A stretch of 64,000 nucleotides of DNA, taken from the NCBI RefSeq assembly GCF_003001935.1, contig NZ_PVNG01000023.1:62001-126000 (forward strand). The letters run 5' to 3'. The translations under genes and the position numbers were made by a program. Positions within the stretch are counted from its first letter, which is position 1; each line of letters starts with the position of its first letter. The notes beneath the pieces were generated by a model. The model was not told where the DNA came from. It searched no databases and saw only the letters and a program-made list of their open reading frames with translations. The DNA is from Nonomuraea fuscirosea. GTDB taxonomy: Bacteria; Actinomycetota; Actinomycetes; Streptosporangiales; Streptosporangiaceae. Of this stretch, positions 15,946 through 23,692 are shown piece by piece.

Positions 15946-17523
15946 TCAGGCGAGGTCGCGGCCGGCGCGCAGCAGGCCGTAGGTGACGGCCTGCTCCAGG
16001 GCCTGCCAGGAGGCGTCGATGATGTTCTCGGCGACCCCGACCGTGGCCCACTCGCTCTTGTCGTCGCTGGAGGTGATGAGCACCCGGGTGACGGCGTCCG
16101 TGCCGTGGGTGCCCTCCAGGATGCGCACCTTGTAGTCGATCAGCTCCAGCTTGGCCAGCTCGGGGTAGAGCTGTTCCAGCGCCTGGCGGACGGCCTTGTC
16201 GAGGGCGTTGACGGGGCCGTTGCCCTCGCCGGTGGCGACGATGCGCTCGCCCTTGGCGTACAGCTTGACCGTGGCCTCGCTGACCAGCTCGCCGCCCTTG
16301 GTGCGCTCGACGATGACCCGCCAGGACTCGACGTCGAAGTGACGCTTGCGCTCGCCCTGCACGGTGTCGCGCAGCAGCAGCTCGAACGAGGCGTCGGCGG
16401 CCTCGAACGTGAAGCCCTCGGCCTCCAGCTCCTTGACCCGCTCGACCAGTGACTTGGTGTGCTCGGGGGTCAGCTCGTAGCCGAGCTCGCGGCCCTTGAG
16501 CTCGACCGAGGCTCGCCCGGCCATGTCGGAGACGAGCATGCGCATGTCGTTGCCGACCTGCGCCGGATCGATGTGCTGGTAGAGGTTGGGGTCGACCTTG
16601 ATGGCGCTGGCGTGCAGGCCGGCCTTGTGGGCGAAGGCGGAGGTGCCGACGTAGGGGGCGTGCGAGTTGGGGGTGACGTTGGTGAGCTCGGTGATCGCGT
16701 GGGCGATGCGGGTCATGTCGGCCAGCGACTCTTCCGGTACGAGGTCGTACCCGCGCTTGAGCTGCAGGTTGGCCACGACCGTGAAGAGGTTGGCGTTGCC
16801 GGAGCGCTCGCCGTAGCCATTGGCGCAGCCCTGCACGTGGGTGGCGCCGGCCCGGACGGCGGCCAGGGTGTTGGCCACGGCGCAGCCGGTGTCGTCGTGG
16901 CAGTGGATGCCGACGCGGGCGCCGGCGCGGGCGGCGTCCTGGACGATCTCGGCCAGCTCGTCGGGGAGCATGCCGCCGTTGGTGTCGCACAGGGCGATGA
17001 CGTCGGCCCCGGCTTCGGCGGCGGTGCGCAGGACCTCCAGCGCGTAGGCTGGATTGGACTTGTAGCCGTCGAAGAAGTGCTCGGCGTCGAGGAAGACCCG
17101 CTGTCCCTCCGCACGAAGGTGAGAGACCGTGTCGCGGATCATCGCGAGGTTCTCCTGGAGAGTCGTGCGGAGGGCCAGCTCCACGTGCCGGTCGTGACTC
17201 TTGGCGACAAGGGTCACGACCGGCGCGCCGGATTCGCGCAACGCGGCAACCAGAGGGTCGTCGGCTGCCTTCATACCTGCCCGGCGGGTCGCGCCGAACG
17301 CGGCGAGTTGCGCGTGCTTCAGGTCGAGCTCTGTTTGAGCGCGCCTGAAGAACTCTGTGTCCTTGGGGTTGGCGCCCGGCCAGCCCCCTTCGATGAAACC
17401 GACGCCCAGGCCGTCCAGGTGCCGCGCCACGGCGAGCTTGTCGGCGACGGTGAGGGTGAGCCCCTCCTGCTGCGCGCCGTCCCGCAGTGTCGTGTCGTAT
17501 ACGTGGAAGCGGTCGTCGGCCAT
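15946..17523 (-). CDS. cimA: (R)-citramalate synthase
   Basis: A 525-residue enzyme joining pyruvate and acetyl-CoA to citramalate, the first step of the threonine-independent route to 2-oxobutyrate and isoleucine. The HMGL-like barrel shows VYDTTLRDGAQQEG, the metal site HCHDDTGCAVAN and CANGYGERSGNANL. The C-terminal LeuA-type regulatory dimer domain (VESWRVIVERTKGG through KVRILEGTHGTDAVTRVLITSSDD) allows feedback by isoleucine. These motifs separate it from LeuA proper. The start is ATG 17523. About 140 bases upstream is a short leader peptide with Leu-Leu-Ile-Ile codons, followed by an intrinsic terminator, so it is probably controlled by attenuation. Confidence 0.94.
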   Translation of the reverse strand: MADDRFHVYDTTLRDGAQQEGLTLTVADKLAVARHLDGLGVGFIEGGWPGANPKDTEFFRRAQTELDLKHAQLAAFGATRRAGMKAADDPLVAALRESGAPVVTLVAKSHDRHVELALRTTLQENLAMIRDTVSHLRAEGQRVFLDAEHFFDGYKSNPAYALEVLRTAAEAGADVIALCDTNGGMLPDELAEIVQDAARAGARVGIHCHDDTGCAVANTLAAVRAGATHVQGCANGYGERSGNANLFTVVANLQLKRGYDLVPEESLADMTRIAHAITELTNVTPNSHAPYVGTSAFAHKAGLHASAIKVDPNLYQHIDPAQVGNDMRMLVSDMAGRASVELKGRELGYELTPEHTKSLVERVKELEAEGFTFEAADASFELLLRDTVQGERKRHFDVESWRVIVERTKGGELVSEATVKLYAKGERIVATGEGNGPVNALDKAVRQALEQLYPELAKLELIDYKVRILEGTHGTDAVTRVLITSSDDKSEWATVGVAENIIDASWQALEQAVTYGLLRAGRDLA

Positions 17524-17563
17524 GAGTGGTCTCTTCTCTGCGGAAGGTTCGGTGTCTTCGGGA

Positions 17564-17597
17564 AAACAAAAAGACCCCTCACGGACGTGAGAGGTCT
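17564..17597 (-). terminator. Attenuator terminator in the cimA leader
   Basis: On the minus strand an 11-bp stem (arms at 17597-17587 and 17582-17572, one G-U pair, 4-base loop) is followed at once by TTTTTGTTTT. It lies 40 bases before the cimA start and downstream of the leader peptide, so it can stop transcription before the gene. Confidence 0.88.
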
Positions 17598-17631
17598 GCG
17601 CGCCGGCGGTGTCCTTCGTCAGCCGGCGCGC
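17598..17631 (-). promoter_or_regulatory. GC-rich leader hairpin (pause or anti-terminator) upstream of cimA
   Basis: A perfect 10-bp inverted repeat, gcgcgccggc at 17598-17607 and its complement at 17622-17631, with a 14-base loop, directly abuts the terminator stem. Its 5' arm contains the last codons of the leader peptide. A ribosome stalled on the upstream Leu/Ile codons or reaching the stop would change whether it forms. Confidence 0.7.
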
Positions 17632-17660
17632 CTGCCGATAATGAGCAGACTGTAGAACAT
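17619..17660 (-). CDS. cimA leader peptide MFYSLLIIGRRAG
   Basis: A 13-residue open reading frame on the cimA strand contains four consecutive branched-chain codons (CTG CTC ATT ATC). It ends within the 5' arm of a GC-rich hairpin, upstream of an intrinsic terminator. This is the classic layout of a ribosome-mediated attenuator that senses charged Leu- and Ile-tRNA. No clear Shine-Dalgarno is visible; a leaderless transcript is possible, with CAGACT ten bases upstream as a weak -10 candidate. It is too short for ordinary gene finders. Confidence 0.8.
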   Translation of the reverse strand: MFYSLLIIGRRAG

Positions 17661-17781
17661 GGTGTCGCCCAGTCTGCCACATGGATTCACCATCTGGCAC
17701 ACCGGTCTCACCCCATGGACACCTTCCGTGTGCACGCCTGGTCAGAGCGCGTGCACACGTTCGGGTTTCACCCCGCTCCGG

Positions 17782-18426
17782 TCACACCTGGACGCCGACG
17801 CCTCCGGTGATGAGCTTCTCCAGCGCGGCCGGGTCGAACGCCTCGTTGCCCAGCAGTTGCCCGTCGAGGACCACGGTCGGCGTGCCCTCCAGCGGGATCT
17901 TCGCCGTCTCCGCCACGTGCACGTCCGCGTACGACTGCGACGTCACGCACGAGTCCACCGACGCGCCCGCCTTCCTCGCGGCGGCGGCCAGGTCGGCGAC
18001 GGCGAACCCGGACGCCTGGCCGTGCGGCGCGGGCTGCATGGCGTACAACGCGTCCCTGAAGGCCAGCCAGTTCGCCTCGGGCACGCAGCGGGCGGCCGCG
18101 GCGGCGCGGATGGAGTTGGAGCGCATGGGCTCGTCACGGAAGATCGTCACGGTGTGGAAGACGACCTTCACCCTCCCCTCCCTGGCCAGCCGCTGAATCG
18201 TCGTGTCCACTTTGCCGTGCATGTCCTTGCAGACCGGGCAGTCGAAGTCCTCGTACACGTCCAGCACCGGGGCCTTGCCCCCCAGGTCGGCCAGCACCAT
18301 CGAGCCGTCCGCCTGCCTGCTCAGGGTCACGCCGTCGGACGACTCGCCCGGCTCGGAGAACGCCAGCACCCCGAGCACGGCGATCGCCAATCCCGCCACC
18401 GCGACCGCCAGCAACCGCTTCATCAT
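17782..18426 (-). CDS. DsbA/thioredoxin-fold thiol oxidoreductase, membrane-anchored
   Basis: A 214-residue protein. The N-terminal hydrophobic segment (LLAVAVAGLAIAVLGVLAF) is a signal anchor or signal peptide. The thioredoxin-fold domain has the active site CPVC in VYEDFDCPVCKDMHGKV and the cis-Pro loop in IPLEGTPTVVLDGQLL, with a helical insertion between them. Such DsbA-like proteins (PF13462 type) oxidise or shuffle disulfides of exported proteins. It could start at 18426 or at the next ATG, 18423. It lies upstream of cimA on the same strand with about 120 bases between its stop and the leader peptide, probably a separate transcript. Confidence 0.9.
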   Translation of the reverse strand: MMKRLLAVAVAGLAIAVLGVLAFSEPGESSDGVTLSRQADGSMVLADLGGKAPVLDVYEDFDCPVCKDMHGKVDTTIQRLAREGRVKVVFHTVTIFRDEPMRSNSIRAAAAARCVPEANWLAFRDALYAMQPAPHGQASGFAVADLAAAARKAGASVDSCVTSQSYADVHVAETAKIPLEGTPTVVLDGQLLGNEAFDPAALEKLITGGVGVQV

Positions 18427-18642
18427 CAGCCCACTCTCACCTCGTCGATCGCGCGAACCCTACCGGAAACGGAAACAACGCCCGCATAAGGCCCGCCCGC
18501 CGAACGCGGGCGGCGGGCGGATCGTGAAAGCCGGCGGGGGCCATACCTGTCCGGCCTCGGCGGGCGACGATCACACCCTGTTGTCACACACCCGTCCGGC
18601 CGTACGCTCGATCACCCCCGACGCAGGTGAAGGACGGAAGGC

Positions 18643-19182
18643 ATGGCCGGGCCACTCGAAGAGCGATTTCGCAGCGTGCGCGATCTGCTTCCGGAATATC
18701 GGGTGGAGACGGCGCACGGCCGGATCGTGGTGAACGAGTCCGGAACGTGGCAGCACAACACGCTCGTCTTCCAGATGGTGTGCCGGCTGATCGGCCCGGC
18801 GGTCGAGCGGGGCTGGGAGATCTGGCCGAACATCACCGTCTATCTGGGCCAGAACGCCGACCGCTACGTGCCCGACCTCGCCGTGGTGCCCCGCCGCCCG
18901 CGCATGCGGATGGAACACGCGGTGTACGGCGACGCGACCGTGCTGCTCGTCGACATCGTCACCGCCGGCAGCGTCTACGAGGATTATCACGTCAAGCCGG
19001 GCGAATACGCGCGGGGCGGGGTGCCGCTTTATCTGCTGGTCGATCCGCTGGAGTGCACGGTGAAACTCTTCGGCCGGCCGGAGGGCGGGAAATACGGGAC
19101 GGAAATCCTGGTGGCGGGCGCCGAACCGCTCATTCTTCCGGCGCCCTGGGAATTCGCCGTGGAGACGCGGGAACTGTGGTGA
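18643..19182 (+). CDS. Uma2-family (DUF820) putative restriction-endonuclease-like protein
   Basis: A 179-residue Uma2 protein. It has the PD-(D/E)XK-like core seen in this family: PDLAVVPRR, then LLVDIVTAGSVYEDYHVKPGEYARGGVPLYLLVDP. The usual Glu of the (E)V motif is Asp here (VDIV), while the Lys in HVKPGEY is kept. Uma2 proteins are abundant in actinobacteria and cyanobacteria and have no settled function. The ATG follows GGAAGGC closely. It is a single-gene unit between the DsbA-like gene (divergent) and ilvE (convergent). Confidence 0.85.
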   Translation: MAGPLEERFRSVRDLLPEYRVETAHGRIVVNESGTWQHNTLVFQMVCRLIGPAVERGWEIWPNITVYLGQNADRYVPDLAVVPRRPRMRMEHAVYGDATVLLVDIVTAGSVYEDYHVKPGEYARGGVPLYLLVDPLECTVKLFGRPEGGKYGTEILVAGAEPLILPAPWEFAVETRELW

Positions 19183-19186
19183 ACCG

Positions 19187-19215
19187 ATTCCCCGGAGCCC
19201 GCGGCCCCGGGGAAT
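19187..19215. terminator. Hairpin between Uma2 gene and ilvE
   Basis: A perfect 9-bp stem (attccccgg with ccggggaat) with an 11-base loop lies between the two convergent stops. There is no U-tract. Confidence 0.65.
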
Positions 19216-19233
19216 ACGGCACAACTCCCGGGA

Positions 19234-20331
19234 TCAGACGATCTTGTGGATCCAGTTGTGGGTGTCGGGGCGGGCGCCGTACTGGATGCCCACCAGCTCC
19301 TCCCGCACGCGCATGGTCACCGGGCCCGGCGTGCCGTCGGCGATGGTCCAGGAGCGGTCGGCGCCCTTGACCGTGCCGACCGGCGTGACCACGGCGGCGG
19401 TGCCGCACGCGAACACCTCCGTGAGCTCGCCCGACTCGCACGCGGCCTGCCACTCGTCCACGCTGATGAGCCGCTCCTCGGTCTCCAGCCCGAGGTCCCC
19501 GGCCAGCTCCAGGATCGAGTCCCTGGTGATGCCGGGCAGCAGGGTGCCGGTGAGCGAGGGGGTGACGAGCTTGCCGCCGAAGACGAAGAACAGGTTCATC
19601 CCGCCCATCTCCTCCACGTAGCGGTGCTCGTGGGCATCCAGCCAGACCACCTGGTCGCAGCCGTTCTCCACCGCCTGCCGCTGCGCGACGAAGGCCGCGG
19701 CGTAGTTGCCGCCGCACTTGGCGAAGCCGGTGCCGCCGGGGGCGGCCCTGGTGTACTCGGTGGACAGCCAGACGGAGACGGGCTTGATGCCGCCGGTGAA
19801 GTACGAGGCCGCCGGCGAGGCGATGACCATGTACTTGTAGGTCTTCGACGGGTAGTTGACGCCCAGCCCCGCCTGGGTGGCGATCATGAAGGGGCGCAGG
19901 TAGAGGCTGTGCCCCTCGGTGGTGGGCACCCACTCCTTGTCGGTCTGGACGAGCAGCTCCAGCGAGTCGACGAAGGTCTCCTCGGGCAGTTCCGGCATGG
20001 CCATGCGCGCGGCGGAGCGGTTGAAGCGGGTGGCGTTCGCGTAGGGGCGGAAGGTCACGATCGACCCGTTGAGCTGGCGGTAGGCCTTGAGCCCCTCGAA
20101 CAGCTCCTGCGCGTAGTGGAAGACCGCGGTGGCCGGGTCGAGCTGGAGCGGCCCGTACGGCAGCAGCCGGGCGTCGTGCCAGCCCTGACCCTCGGTGTAG
20201 TCGATCGAGACCATGTGATCGGTGAAGGTCTGCCCGAAACCGGGGTCCGCCAGTACCTGCTCCCGCTCGGCCGCGGTGCGAGCGTGGTCGGATAGCTGCA
20301 CGTCGAAGCTGAGCTTCTGAGCGATGGTCAT
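19234..20331 (-). CDS. ilvE: Branched-chain amino-acid aminotransferase
   Basis: A 365-residue class IV PLP aminotransferase that makes Leu, Ile and Val from their 2-oxo acids. The PLP lysine is in GTGFAKCGGNYAAAF. Other conserved parts are HYAQELFEGLKAYR, RFNRSAARMAMPELPEE, YLRPFMIAT and VFACGTAAVVTPVG. Length and motifs match the actinobacterial group II enzyme. ATG 20331 follows GAGAGAAGGACC. It is followed by a hairpin shared with the convergent Uma2 gene. The upstream gene on the same strand, leuB, has its own terminator, so ilvE uses a separate promoter. Confidence 0.96.
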   Translation of the reverse strand: MTIAQKLSFDVQLSDHARTAAEREQVLADPGFGQTFTDHMVSIDYTEGQGWHDARLLPYGPLQLDPATAVFHYAQELFEGLKAYRQLNGSIVTFRPYANATRFNRSAARMAMPELPEETFVDSLELLVQTDKEWVPTTEGHSLYLRPFMIATQAGLGVNYPSKTYKYMVIASPAASYFTGGIKPVSVWLSTEYTRAAPGGTGFAKCGGNYAAAFVAQRQAVENGCDQVVWLDAHEHRYVEEMGGMNLFFVFGGKLVTPSLTGTLLPGITRDSILELAGDLGLETEERLISVDEWQAACESGELTEVFACGTAAVVTPVGTVKGADRSWTIADGTPGPVTMRVREELVGIQYGARPDTHNWIHKIV

Positions 20332-20562
20332 GACGGCGGTCCTTCTCTCTGCGGTCTACCGAAAATCTACCGAAATCTAGCGGATGTACGGGATCTGCTT
20401 GCTGACTGCGGACCCGCCGCGGTGAGCGGTCATGCCCGTAAGGGCAGTCCGTACTTCCTATTGTCTCGCCATATGGGATAGCAAGGGGCCAAAGGGATGA
20501 TTAGTCCTTTTGACGCTGAGCGCTGCACGCGTGGCCGCCGGAACCCGAACCCGCACACGAAA
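20332..20562. promoter_or_regulatory. ilvE promoter and leader region
   Basis: This gap upstream of ilvE holds no gene. It contains two direct copies of tctaccgaaa 11 bases apart (about 20355-20376) close to the ilvE ribosome-binding site, and AT-rich blocks around 20458-20520 that probably include the promoter. No branched-chain-rich leader peptide or T-box core could be found here, unlike cimA and ilvB. Confidence 0.5.
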
Positions 20563-20599
20563 AAGCGCCCGGCAGTCCTCCTCGGACCGCCGGGCGCTT
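20563..20599 (-). terminator. Intrinsic terminator of leuB
   Basis: An 11-bp stem (aagcgcccggc with its complement), further extended inside, is followed on the minus strand by TTTTTC. It lies 18 bases after the leuB stop. Confidence 0.88.
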
Positions 20600-20617
20600 G
20601 ATCGGGGCTAGGCGGTC

Positions 20618-21664
20618 CTAGCCGGATACTCGCGCGGTGATGTCGTCGCCGATCTCGTGCGTGGTGCGACCGGCCCAGCCGGCCAGGCGCTCGACGATGT
20701 CGTCGGCGACCGCCTGCTCGACCTTGGCCGCCTCGGCGCGCAGGCCGAGGTGGTCGAGGAGCATGGCGACGGACAGGATGGTCGCGGTGGGGTCGGCCTT
20801 GCCCTGGCCGGCGATGTCGGGCGCGCTGCCGTGCACCGGCTCGAACATGCTGGGCGCGGTCCGCTCGGGGTTGATGTTGCCGCTGGCGGCCAGGCCGATG
20901 CCGCCGGCGATGGCCGCGCCGAGGTCGGTGATGATGTCGCCGAACAGGTTGTCGGTGACGATCACGTCGAAGCGCTCGGGCTGGGTGACGAAGAACATCG
21001 AGGCCGCGTCGATGTGGCTGTAGTCGGTGGTGACCTCGGGGTATTCCTCGGCCACCCGGTTGACCGTGCGCTGCCACAGGTCGCCGGCGTAGGACAGCAC
21101 GTTCGTCTTGTGGACGAGCGTGAGCTTCTTGCGCGGCCGCGACTTGGCCTGCTCGAACGCGTAACGCACCACGCGCTCGACGCCGTGGGCGGTGTTGAGC
21201 GACTCCTGGGTGGCGATCTCGTGCGGCGTGCCCCGCCGCATGACCCCGCCGGTGCCGGCGTAGAGGCCCTCGGTGCCCTCGCGGACGACGATCATGTCGA
21301 TGTCCTCGGTGGGCGTGTCGGCCAGCGGCGTCTCCACGCCGGGGAACAGCTTGACCGGGCGCAGGTTGACGTAGTGGTCGAAGGTGAACCGCAGGCGCAG
21401 CAGCAGGTCGCGCTCGAGGATGCCGGGCGGCACGCTGGGGTCGCCGATGGCGCCGAGCAGGATCGCGTCGAAGCCGCGCAGCTCCTCCAGCACCGAGTCG
21501 GGCAGCGTCTCGCCCGTGCGGTGGTAGCGTGCGGCCCCCAGGTCGTAGTGGGTGGGCTCGATCTTGGTGCCCACCGCCTCCAGGACCTTGAGTCCTTCGG
21601 CGACGACCTCGGTGCCGATGCCATCCCCGGGGATGACGGCCAAGCGGATGTTACGCGACTCCAT
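20618..21664 (-). CDS. leuB: 3-isopropylmalate dehydrogenase
   Basis: A 348-residue decarboxylating dehydrogenase of leucine synthesis (3-isopropylmalate to 2-oxoisocaproate, NAD+). It has the N-terminal AVIPGDGIGTEVV, the substrate-loop region LLRLRFTFDHYVNLRPVKL, MIVVREGTEGLYAGTGG and the cofactor/metal segment DNLFGDIITDLGAAIAGG. The start is the ATG at 21664 (MESRNIRLAVIPG), since the family N-terminus begins there; a longer reading upstream is unlikely. It is divergent from the c-di-AMP riboswitch and NlpC/P60 gene. Confidence 0.95.
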   Translation of the reverse strand: MESRNIRLAVIPGDGIGTEVVAEGLKVLEAVGTKIEPTHYDLGAARYHRTGETLPDSVLEELRGFDAILLGAIGDPSVPPGILERDLLLRLRFTFDHYVNLRPVKLFPGVETPLADTPTEDIDMIVVREGTEGLYAGTGGVMRRGTPHEIATQESLNTAHGVERVVRYAFEQAKSRPRKKLTLVHKTNVLSYAGDLWQRTVNRVAEEYPEVTTDYSHIDAASMFFVTQPERFDVIVTDNLFGDIITDLGAAIAGGIGLAASGNINPERTAPSMFEPVHGSAPDIAGQGKADPTATILSVAMLLDHLGLRAEAAKVEQAVADDIVERLAGWAGRTTHEIGDDITARVSG

Positions 21665-21767
21665 GGGCGGTACCTTACCGGCTCGTCTCGTCTGACGAAC
21701 ACACCATCTCAACTTCCGGACGTCCGATTTTTGGGGGTTTACTACCTTTTGACCCATTCGCTAGAGT

Positions 21768-21905
21768 CCATCGGGCCTAATCCACGCAGCCGCTGCGTGG
21801 AGCCGGGGACCCATCTCTCCCCCAGGGGCGAATCGGCGCCCAGCGCGCCGTAGGGCTGTCTTCCAGGCCCGAGCCCGTCAGCTAACCCGGCCGGCCTCAT
21901 GGAAG
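21768..21905 (+). promoter_or_regulatory. c-di-AMP riboswitch (ydaO/yuaA class)
   Basis: The conserved core segments occur in order: taatccac with a short hairpin (cgcag/ctgcg), gagccggggaccca, ccccaggggcgaatcgg, gtaggg, and cccgagcccgtcagctaacc near 21869-21887. This series is the actinobacterial ydaO/yuaA aptamer, which binds c-di-AMP and usually controls wall hydrolases, resuscitation factors and osmolyte transport. The closing stem pairs cttcca (21860-21865) with tggaag (21900-21905), so part of the downstream Shine-Dalgarno GGAAGGA is inside the aptamer. Boundaries are approximate. Confidence 0.92.
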
Positions 21906-21914
21906 GACAGTGCT

Positions 21915-22499
21915 CTGTCTCGCATCGCCATCGTCCTGGCGGCGGCCGCCGCCGGACTCATCCTGGCCACCCCAGCAGCCCAGGCAGCAACCGACGACGA
22001 CGACACCACCACCCTGACCGGCGCTGAGATCAAACGCATCCAGGAGAAGCAGACCCCCAAGCCTGCCTGGAAGGTCGCCCTCAGATACGCCATGGACAAA
22101 CGCGGTACCCCGTATGTCTGGGGCGGAGCCAGCAGACAGGGGTACGACTGCTCGGGGCTCATGCTCCGGGCCTACGAGGCGGCCGGGGTCGAACTCCCGC
22201 GCACCGCCGCCGAACAGTACGGGGCGTTCTCCAGGAAGATCTCCTGGGACCACCTCAAGCCCGGCGACCTGGTCTTCTTCAGCGGCCTCGGCCACGTGGG
22301 CATGATCTCCAAACCCGGCTACATGGTGCACTCCCCCCACACGGGCGACGTGGTCAAGGAGGAGAAGCTCTCCGACTGGCGCAGGCAGGCGTTCGTCGGT
22401 GCGGTCCGGCCGGACCGCGCGGGCGTACGCGAGTGGAAGCACGTGCTCGAACAGCGCGAGGAGTCCGGCCCCGCCCCCCTCACCGCCTCCGTGTTGTGA
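21915..22499 (+). CDS. Secreted NlpC/P60 peptidoglycan hydrolase, probable CTG start
   Basis: A 194-residue exported cysteine peptidase. The signal peptide LSRIAIVLAAAAAGLILATP ends in AQA near residue 24. The NlpC/P60 domain has Cys79 in GYDCSGL, His127 in GLGHVGMI and His139 in YMVHSPH, a full catalytic triad. It should cut peptide stems of peptidoglycan. No ATG, GTG or TTG is in frame before Met60, which would remove the signal peptide. CTG at 21915 lies seven bases after GGAAGGA (21901-21907) and is the best start. The c-di-AMP riboswitch immediately upstream overlaps this ribosome-binding site. Confidence 0.88.
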   Translation: MSRIAIVLAAAAAGLILATPAAQAATDDDDTTTLTGAEIKRIQEKQTPKPAWKVALRYAMDKRGTPYVWGGASRQGYDCSGLMLRAYEAAGVELPRTAAEQYGAFSRKISWDHLKPGDLVFFSGLGHVGMISKPGYMVHSPHTGDVVKEEKLSDWRRQAFVGAVRPDRAGVREWKHVLEQREESGPAPLTASVL

Positions 22500-22513
22500 G
22501 CCGGAGCTAGACG

Positions 22514-22553
22514 GCGGGTGGGCGGCGGCCGCGCGGGGCCGCCGCCCACCCGC
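22514..22553. terminator. Long bidirectional hairpin
   Basis: A perfect 17-bp inverted repeat (22514-22530 with 22537-22553) and a 6-base loop separate the convergent NlpC/P60 and ArsR-like genes. Confidence 0.8.
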
Positions 22554-22573
22554 ACACCGCCCGGCCCGCGGGA

Positions 22574-23545
22574 TCAGCCGTCCAGCAGGCCCTGGGCACG
22601 CGGGGTGCGGACGTAGAGCACGGACCTGCCGACGCGGTGCTTGGCGACCAGGCCGGCCGACAGCAGCAGGGTGAGCTGCTCGGAGACGCTGGCGGAGGCC
22701 AGGCCGGTGCGGCGGGACAGGTCGGTGGTGGAGGCGGGGGCGTCGAGCTCGCCCAGCAGCAGCGCGCGGGAGCGGCCGACGACCGCGGCCAGCGCGCCGG
22801 GGGCGGGCGCGGCGCCGCGCTCCCACAGCGTGGCGACGGCGCGGACCGGGTAGGTGATGGCCACCTGGCCCGGGGAGTCGGTGCGGTAGAGGAAATCGGG
22901 CCAGACGAAGATGGACGGGGCCAGCAGCAGGCCCTCGCCGTTCAGCGTCCTGGACCACTCCGCCGGGCGGCGCTCCAGGTAGAGGGTGCGGCCTTCCCAG
23001 CGGATGGCCGGGTGCAGGTCCGCGAACACCCCGGCGGGGCCGAGTTCGGCCAGGCGCCGGGCCCGATGGAGCAGGTCGCCTTCGAGCAGGGTGCGCATAC
23101 GCGGCCAGTGCGGCGCCATGGCCAGCCGCCAGTAGGCCTCGATGGCGGCCGACAGCCGGTCGAGGCCGGCGGCCGGATCCCGGTACAGCTCCATGGCACG
23201 GCCGGTCAACGAGCCGGGTGTCTCGTCCGCCATGCGGTCGAGGTCCGCGCGGATGATCTCGTGGGGGGTCGCACGCAGCATCGCCAGTTCGCCGGCCAGG
23301 TCCGGGAGCGGGCTGGTGGGGACGGGGCACAGGAAGTCGGGGATGTACGGGCCGCCGGTGACGAGGTCGAGCAACGGGGCCAGCTCGCCGCCGAGCCGGG
23401 CGCCCACCTGCTTGAACCACGGCAGATGCAGGACGCGCCCGGCGGGGGTGCGCAGGGCGTGGACGCCGGTGGAGACCTCCCTGAGCGGGGAGTACGCGAA
23501 CCTGATCGAGGTCAGGTCATGGACGGAGAACGCCACGGTGAGCAT
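22574..23545 (-). CDS. ArsR-family regulator with DUF5937-type N-terminal region
   Basis: A 323-residue protein. The long N-terminal part (MLTVAFSVHDLTSIRFAYSPL, then a mostly helical region) matches DUF5937. The C-terminal winged helix (LLLGELDAPASTTDLSRRTGLASASVSEQLTLLLSAGLV) is of the ArsR class. The start is ATG 23545, because coding character and the conserved motif begin there. A perfect 8-bp inverted repeat sits 15 bases upstream, suggesting autoregulation. It is divergent from the RibD/DHFR-like gene and probably controls it. No metal-binding Cys cluster is seen, so metal sensing is unlikely. Confidence 0.88.
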   Translation of the reverse strand: MLTVAFSVHDLTSIRFAYSPLREVSTGVHALRTPAGRVLHLPWFKQVGARLGGELAPLLDLVTGGPYIPDFLCPVPTSPLPDLAGELAMLRATPHEIIRADLDRMADETPGSLTGRAMELYRDPAAGLDRLSAAIEAYWRLAMAPHWPRMRTLLEGDLLHRARRLAELGPAGVFADLHPAIRWEGRTLYLERRPAEWSRTLNGEGLLLAPSIFVWPDFLYRTDSPGQVAITYPVRAVATLWERGAAPAPGALAAVVGRSRALLLGELDAPASTTDLSRRTGLASASVSEQLTLLLSAGLVAKHRVGRSVLYVRTPRAQGLLDG

Positions 23546-23560
23546 GCCCGACCCCCCATG

Positions 23561-23580
23561 GATTCGGCTGCCGCCGAATC
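23561..23580. promoter_or_regulatory. Candidate ArsR operator
   Basis: A perfect inverted repeat, gattcggctgccgccgaatc, lies in the divergent promoter region of the ArsR-like and RibD-like genes. Its size and symmetry suit a winged-helix dimer. Confidence 0.6.
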
Positions 23581-23692
23581 TATCGCGGAGACCCGTGCCC
23601 CGGCCACACCATGGGACACACGACGGGCTCGCCCCACCGCCCCAGCGATCGACCCAAGTGATCGACCCAAGTGATCGACCAGGAGAACTCAC

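Noticed and set aside
14198..17569. Very long minus-strand frame spanning the heparinase-like and cimA genes
   Set aside because: Only its last part (13589-14197) is real, encoding the HD-domain protein. The rest is antisense or out of frame with clearly conserved genes.
20332..20562. Search for a leader peptide or T-box before ilvE
   Set aside because: No run of branched-chain codons, no T-box core and no terminator in front of the gene were found. Only short direct repeats are present.
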